From Glandiceps talaboti (Eukaryota > Hemichordata > Enteropneusta > Spengelidae), in NCBI RefSeq assembly GCF_964340395.1, contig NC_135550.1, forward strand, positions 21,537,676 through 21,601,675: a DNA stretch of 64,000 nucleotides, in the 5' to 3' direction. A program made the position numbers and the translations under genes. The notes under the pieces were generated by a model. The model searched no databases. It had not been told where the DNA came from and saw only the letters and a program-made list of their open reading frames with translations. Of this stretch, positions 58,401 to 64,000 are shown piece by piece. Each line of letters opens with the position of its first letter. Position 1 is the stretch's first letter.

Positions 58401-61400
58401 ATTACAGAAAGGATATGACATACATGTACAGTATCAATACAAATGAATACAGCACTACCCCCACCCCATGACGTAGACTGTAATATTGTACACCAGCAAT
58501 TTGATTTAGCCTTGAATGCTGATACCACTTAAATGAAAGTGTACAATCCAACTCCTAACTTAGCACTTAGCAGGTTTTAGCCCTTGCTTTTATTTCCATT
58601 GGTGGTTTTCTAAATTCTAGTCACAATGTGAAGGAGCAAGTAAATGTCAACCCATTGTCAAATGGCCAACAACACCAGCTGTCCTTGGCCTTGTGTAGTT
58701 GTTTTGTACTCTATAGAAGGATTACCTTAGTTGACCTTCTGAGGGGTTGTATCACAGGATCTATCCGCATAAAAAAATAATGTAAGTATGTCTGTAGCTT
58801 ATCCAAGTATTTTTATTTCGTATTATTCTTAGTTCATTGTGTGAGAACTGAACCATAACATTTCATAACTCATGATTTGACAGGTTTAAAGACACAAAAC
58901 AGAATATAATTGTAGCAGTCCTGTTTTGTAGGAAAGTAAAGACTTATGTACAATGTCTGTTGGAAATATTCAAGGTGCATGCATTCACCCTTACATACAA
59001 CATATGTTACTCCAACTCCAAAGCCTGTCTTTTTCCTGGATCTATGGCTCTACTACACTTGTGGACGAGAGTAGTGGAATTACAGATCGAGCAAATAGAT
59101 ATGATAATACAAAAAAATTACAACATGTATTACATGTGTAGCAACTTTCCTTTGCACACTGTGTTCTGAAAAAACAAATGACTATTACTGGTATGAACTG
59201 CCATGGATTTCTGTTTAGGCACGTAACTGCTTTATATTTGGCTGGTATATCAATATTTAAGATGGGTGTGGGTAATAATTAATCCCATTGAAATGTCAGA
59301 CGGAGAAAGCATCAATGGCAAGCAAGAAAGACCATTTTAGGTGATAAACAGTTGAGTAGTGATAGCAAACAGAAATGAGTACAACATGTACTTTCAAGTA
59401 GGATTGACTCTATCTCACTTATCATAGAGTCTTGTATTTAGTAATTGAATGGGGTATCTGAGTCACATAACATTTACTGTTACTAAAAAAAGTATGTACA
59501 CTTAAAATAAACCAGTGTATCATAATGTCTTGATACATAGTACTTTATTGTGATTGGAATACATTAGTCTGTGATACAGAGAGCATTAATCAAAGCTAGG
59601 GTAGTCGTAGAGTTCAGTGTGGTGTACAACTGGTAAACATCTAGGCTAAACCTGTTTGTAGTCAGCAAATATCTCTCAGATATTTGGGTACTGTAAAATG
59701 TACATTCCATTGAAGTAGAAATTGTAGGTAATTATGAAATAAGGCATTTGTACTTTAATTTTATAAATGAGTGAGATTTGTCATATTAAACATGAATATG
59801 GAACTGACTAGAAATTGATTTATTCATAATTTCAACAACAACAAATTCATGAAACTTTAAGAGATGGACTTGTGTTGTAAGTTGTTTGGTTTGTTGGATG
59901 ATTGATATTGAAAGAATGAAGTCTGGTGTTCCCAAAATACAAAAACTTAAATGTGGCACTTAAGACTTCAATTTACATGTACTTTCTCAAAAATATTACC
60001 CATGATGTTACGGTATGGATCAATAAATTAAAATAATTTCAATCTTTCCAGTCAGATAAAATGATAAATGATGGGAGTGGTGTAATCCAATTATAACTGT
60101 TGTTGACCTTAATTTAACACCAGATCCTGGCACTATGCAGTTCTTGTTTGTCACCCGCAGTGGAGTGTATCTGTGACAGTTGACCTAAGTGTAACTGACT
60201 ATCAGCACACATTGATGGCAGACACTAAATTGGAAACTGCTGACTTGACATGTTTAATGATGTCTGGCTATTCACTAGTATCTTAAGCATGACAGCAATT
60301 TAGAGCATTCACTCTCTTCACAACAATTCAGAAACAGCATTCTGTAAATGCTATTGTAACACATTATATTAAACATGTAGTGAAAACACACAGACTGCAG
60401 TTTATAAAGGGAAGTTGGACACTCCAGTTCATGCTTGAAGGGAAATTGTGTGGTTTGCATTTAGGTCATGTAGAAATGAATGGTTGTAAGTGCATGTATA
60501 TGTTCCATTGTAGGAATCACTACCATGTCATCTGCTTTGTGTCAGTGTCCACACTACTGAATGTGGTACAGTCACAATTTTCACAATAAGTGACATGCTC
60601 AGAATTATGAGATGCTTTTCACAAGCACAAACTTAACTATCACAAGAGGAGAACAAAGGAAATATAACAAAAGTGAGAATTGATTGATGAGATAATATGC
60701 ATGTCGGCATGGCAACATTATCCACACTTAAGACTACAATGGCAAATATTCTTTATAGCTACATGTATATGAAATTAAGAAATGGTCATCATTCCTGGAA
60801 CAAGACATTGTGAACTTTTAAATTTCTTGATAAAAATTGCACTTGCGCAATTTTTGTCATCACTATATACTATATTTCTCAACAGACTTGTTTGTTTTAA
60901 TTTTATCTAATGATCCATTTGTTTGATGATGGTAAATCACATGAATTAACTAACAAAATGAATTGACCTGATTGTATAGTATAAATATTTCCTGTAAATT
61001 TGTACTCCATATGTATGTGCTTGCATTTTGATTGCATCTGTTCCATGAAAATTACAGAAATATCAGAAATTTTGCCGACCATTTTAAAAGCTTTTGACAG
61101 ACAGATGGCACTACGTAACATTTTACAAATATGATTTCTTGTAAAGTATCATGATTCTGATAATTTTAAGTACTGTAATTTAAAAAATGCCGGAAAAAAA
61201 ATTGTAATACTTCTAATACTGGGATGTTATCTCATTCGCATTTATTAGGTACTCCAAATATCAGATGTCATTTAGAAAATATAAAACTATAAAAAAGAAT
61301 ATCAAATTGCATACATAGTATGTACCCAAGGAAGGAAAATGAATATCATGTGATATTGTCTAATTATCTATTTTTGCAACGTGGCAGTTCAAAATAATGA

Positions 61401-62500
61401 CATCATTGCTGAGGTACATATAGTATTCCTTCTAACAGTTAGGTCAGTCGTAGATTAAGTAAGCTATTTATAGAAACTAACAGTGCATGTAGGTCTCAAT
61501 ATTCCATATGTCATCAAAACTGTTGGTTATGTTACAATGTCGTGGATTGGACCAGTGTATATTATGACTCATTCATCGAATATTTGAAAAGGAATAAATT
61601 ATCCATATAAGCATGTCCTTGAACAATTGTTAAATTATTCATGAATCATTGCATACATCGACCTACATAAAAGATAAGTTAAATAAATTATTTTTAAATT
61701 TCAACTTACTCCTTTCGAAATGATTAATTTCCAAAGTAGATATCAACTGAATATAATCCACATCATTGTTCTGTTGTCACGATTTCTACAAAGTATGCAA
61801 TCATTCCATGAATCAAGGATGCTTAATTTGTATCCCACATTAATTATTGATAATTATCTTAAAGTCTTTAATTCATCTACATGTACTATACAATGTTACA
61901 CATACCATTTCAGTTGTCGTCCTCCCAGGGTTGTACTATGCAATTATTAATGTTGCTTTTAATAGACAACGGGATTAAGGAATACATTGTAACTTGATCA
62001 CCAGGGATTATTTTGTAGATGATTATACTATGTATAATGAATTCATTACTTTTAGGAAAGAAATCTCTATTGTTTTTTGTGTCCATGGGTTTATGATCTC
62101 AAGTGCGTATATTTTTAACAATTGCAGTAATGCTTAGCAGTATATATTTGTGTATGTATATTTTGTTTATATCCAAGAAAGGTTTTGTTTGTCTGTTTAC
62201 ACAACTCATAAATTAAAATGTATATTGATGTGTTGAGGGTTCTGCAACTGTATTGATCTAGGGACAGATTTATTGATCTTCACCCAGAAGTAGGACACAG
62301 GAACAGGAAGCCATACAATTACATTACCTCATCGTGCCCAAGAATGAGATCATCATTAGCCAATCAGATTCCATCTTACTGTTGATCTCTAGCCTTGAAC
62401 CTAAGAGCCCTGGAAATGATGTCATTGTTAACAAATCAGATGTTCTGTTTCACTACATCCACAAATTTAAATTAACAGAATCCCCCAAATGATTACACCA
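52453..62500 (+). other. Probable intron of the unidentified gene
   Basis: About 10 kb of AT-rich sequence, with only short open frames and a poly-T run near 56011-56028. Three 'ggggttccc' words cluster at 56705-56815. No domain, RNA gene or transposase was recognised. Confidence 0.4.
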
Positions 62501-62660
62501 TCCTCTAGAGGGGGGTTACCTTCCACGTGGAACTTGTAAAAGATGACATCATTGAGTTAGTAGTAGTATAAATAGTGTTTTCAATCACAGTTGCCGGTTT
62601 GCAGAAAGTGAGAGTGTCTGAGTCAGCAGAGAGCTTGTTTCTAAAGCTGCAATAATCTAG
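62355..62660 (+). promoter_or_regulatory. Candidate TATA/E-box/CCAAT promoter
   Basis: In order on the plus strand: a CCAAT box in good context (attagccaatcaga, ~62356), a palindromic E-box CCACGTGG (62523-62530), a CRE/AP-1-like TGACATCA (~62544) and a TATA box TATAAATA (62567-62574). An ATG in good context (A at -3, G at +4) follows about 95 bp after the TATA box. The spacing fits a transcription start near 62600. Confidence 0.45.
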
Positions 62661-62661
62661 T

Positions 62662-62791
62662 ATGGTACTTTTACCGTTGTTGGAATTGGAGCAATCAATG
62701 CTACTCACTATTTTGTTGCCAATCACCAGGCTGCAGACTTGGCATCGCAAAGCCAAGTTGAAGTGGAAAAGGAAGTGTATGGTTTTTCCAG
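62662..62791 (+). CDS. Candidate alternative first coding exon
   Basis: From ATG 62662 the frame begins MVLLPLLELEQSMLLTILLP (hydrophobic), continues with a basic stretch around HRKAKLKWKRK, and reaches a donor (tttccag then gtaaca) at 62792 in phase 1. That is the same phase as the donor at 52452, so both exons could splice to the same downstream exon. The same DNA is also open in another frame (YGTFTVVGIGAINATHYFVA…), usable if it is instead an internal exon entered after 'aataatctag'. The family is not recognised, and which frame is used is undecided. Confidence 0.3.
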
Positions 62792-64000
62792 GTAACACCA
62801 AGACAGTTCATTACTTTGATAGAAAGAGACACTTTGCTAAGCTGCTGTCTGATGCAACACTTACTTTTAGTATGAGATAAGAAAATGGCAAGATTTGTAG
62901 GCTGATGACAGATGACAGATTTTAATAGTGCACAAACGTGTATTTATAGTTTTAAGTGAATTTTAATTCATTCATAACTGTTAATATTTTCTGTCATTGC
63001 TGATTTATGAAAGTTATCAAAACGTATGATATTGTGAACATATGACCTGTGTCAGTCATTCATCAAGTGTAGTGGTGGATGATGCAACATGTGACTTTTA
63101 TAGCACAGTGTCATTTGATTCATCATACAGAAATAGTTTAGGTCATTGATCGCATCGTAGGTCTCATCGCTGGAATGTCATAACTGTACGTGTGTAATAT
63201 ATGAAGATGCTATCAATTTTCCATGTTCTTCTTCTGCTTCCTGAATGTTATTTTCAAACCTGGGATTCCGCAGATGGGAATATTTTAAATTTCTCTTTTT
63301 TTGAGCCCAAGGACATGTTTTGTAACAAAACGTAGTATGGAAAAAATGACCGTATTTATTAAGTTAGCTTAAATTTGATGAATAAGAATGGAGCCAGCCG
63401 AATTTGTGTACCACCATACCAGTAAAAATATGGAGCTATGTATAGATGAGTAAGCATAGTATGTTTAGTGAGGATTATGTAAAGGGTTACATTGTTTACA
63501 AATTGATGCATACATAAATAATATCCATGGACATCCTTCAGCTTATAGGGCTCTTGTTGATCAAAATCAGACTCTTTCGTGATGATGAAAACCCACATTT
63601 ATCACCTAAAAATTAATGAGTGAAATCACCATGTGGAAAAGAGCAATAAATTGTCCATTCATATGATTTATAGCAAGTTGAAATGTTTCATAGTTATTTT
63701 CTGTTTATCATGTCCTTGCTGGTGAGAACTGTTGATGTCAACTCTCTAGTAGTACAAGTTTCTTTAAGATAAGATTTCAAAAGGACACCTTGGGCAGTGA
63801 TTTCTTTTGTATAATCCAGCATAGCTTATCATTAATAATATTTTAATCCTTTGTGATCTCCATAGTTAGCTTGTAGGATTTACACTTGGTCAATGATTTG
63901 AAGGGCCTCTTCAACTTGTATCCACTACTTGTTTGTGAGTTTGAAAGTTTTCTCTTTTCCAAAGAGGTTAGACCAAAGTGTTGATAATGGTAATTCCCCA
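62792..64000. other. Right-hand end, nothing recognised
   Basis: AT-rich sequence with no recognisable exon, RNA gene or repeat family; probably intron of the gene that begins to the left. Confidence 0.4.

Overview
The window looks like nuclear DNA from an animal. It is AT-rich, and its genes carry many GT-AG introns of 0.3 to 9 kb at conserved positions. Simple repeats and small transposon relics are common. The encoded proteins are bilaterian-type housekeeping proteins. The compact genes and repeat style suggest a marine invertebrate (deuterostome or lophotrochozoan), but I cannot name the species. All gene models were assembled by hand from splice sites, reading phase and remembered family sequences.

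Layout, left to right. (1) 1-2.7 kb: non-coding, with a diverged 0.4 kb duplication and the region beyond the 3' end of FAM98. (2) 2.7-13.0 kb, minus: a complete FAM98 gene (tRNA-ligase-complex family) of 11 exons, ending in Gly-Tyr-Gln and RG repeats. Its introns hold a 60-bp minisatellite, an interspersed repeat, a LINE tail and a near-perfect 0.1 kb inverted repeat. (3) 13.3-17.3 kb, plus: PSMD8/Rpn12, a 19S proteasome lid subunit of 7 exons. It diverges from FAM98 with only about 310 bp between start codons. (4) 17.3-21.6 kb: intergenic. (5) 21.7-33.3 kb: two complete protein-L-isoaspartate O-methyltransferase (PCMT1) genes, head to head (minus then plus). They share the same seven-exon structure and intron phases. 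(6) 35.4-42.5 kb, minus: SCCPDH (saccharopine-dehydrogenase-like oxidoreductase), 11 exons, with a LINE fragment in intron 8. (7) 45-64 kb, plus: probably the 5' part of one large unidentified gene. It has a likely 5' UTR exon near 45.3 kb, a first coding exon at 52.3 kb, and a possible internal promoter with an alternative first exon at 62.5-62.8 kb. The rest of that stretch looks like intron.

The observations I find most interesting are: the duplicated head-to-head PIMT pair, with N-terminal extensions of equal length and copies of one MITE on both sides in opposite orientation; two families of 27-39 bp palindromes, some flanked by 7-bp direct repeats, which may be extremely short mobile elements; a 92-bp inverted repeat identical except for one 7-nt indel in FAM98 intron 1, which could give a long RNA hairpin; a phase-neutral extra exon in FAM98; and the candidate TATA/E-box/CCAAT promoter at the right end. 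No rRNA, tRNA or CRISPR array was recognised.
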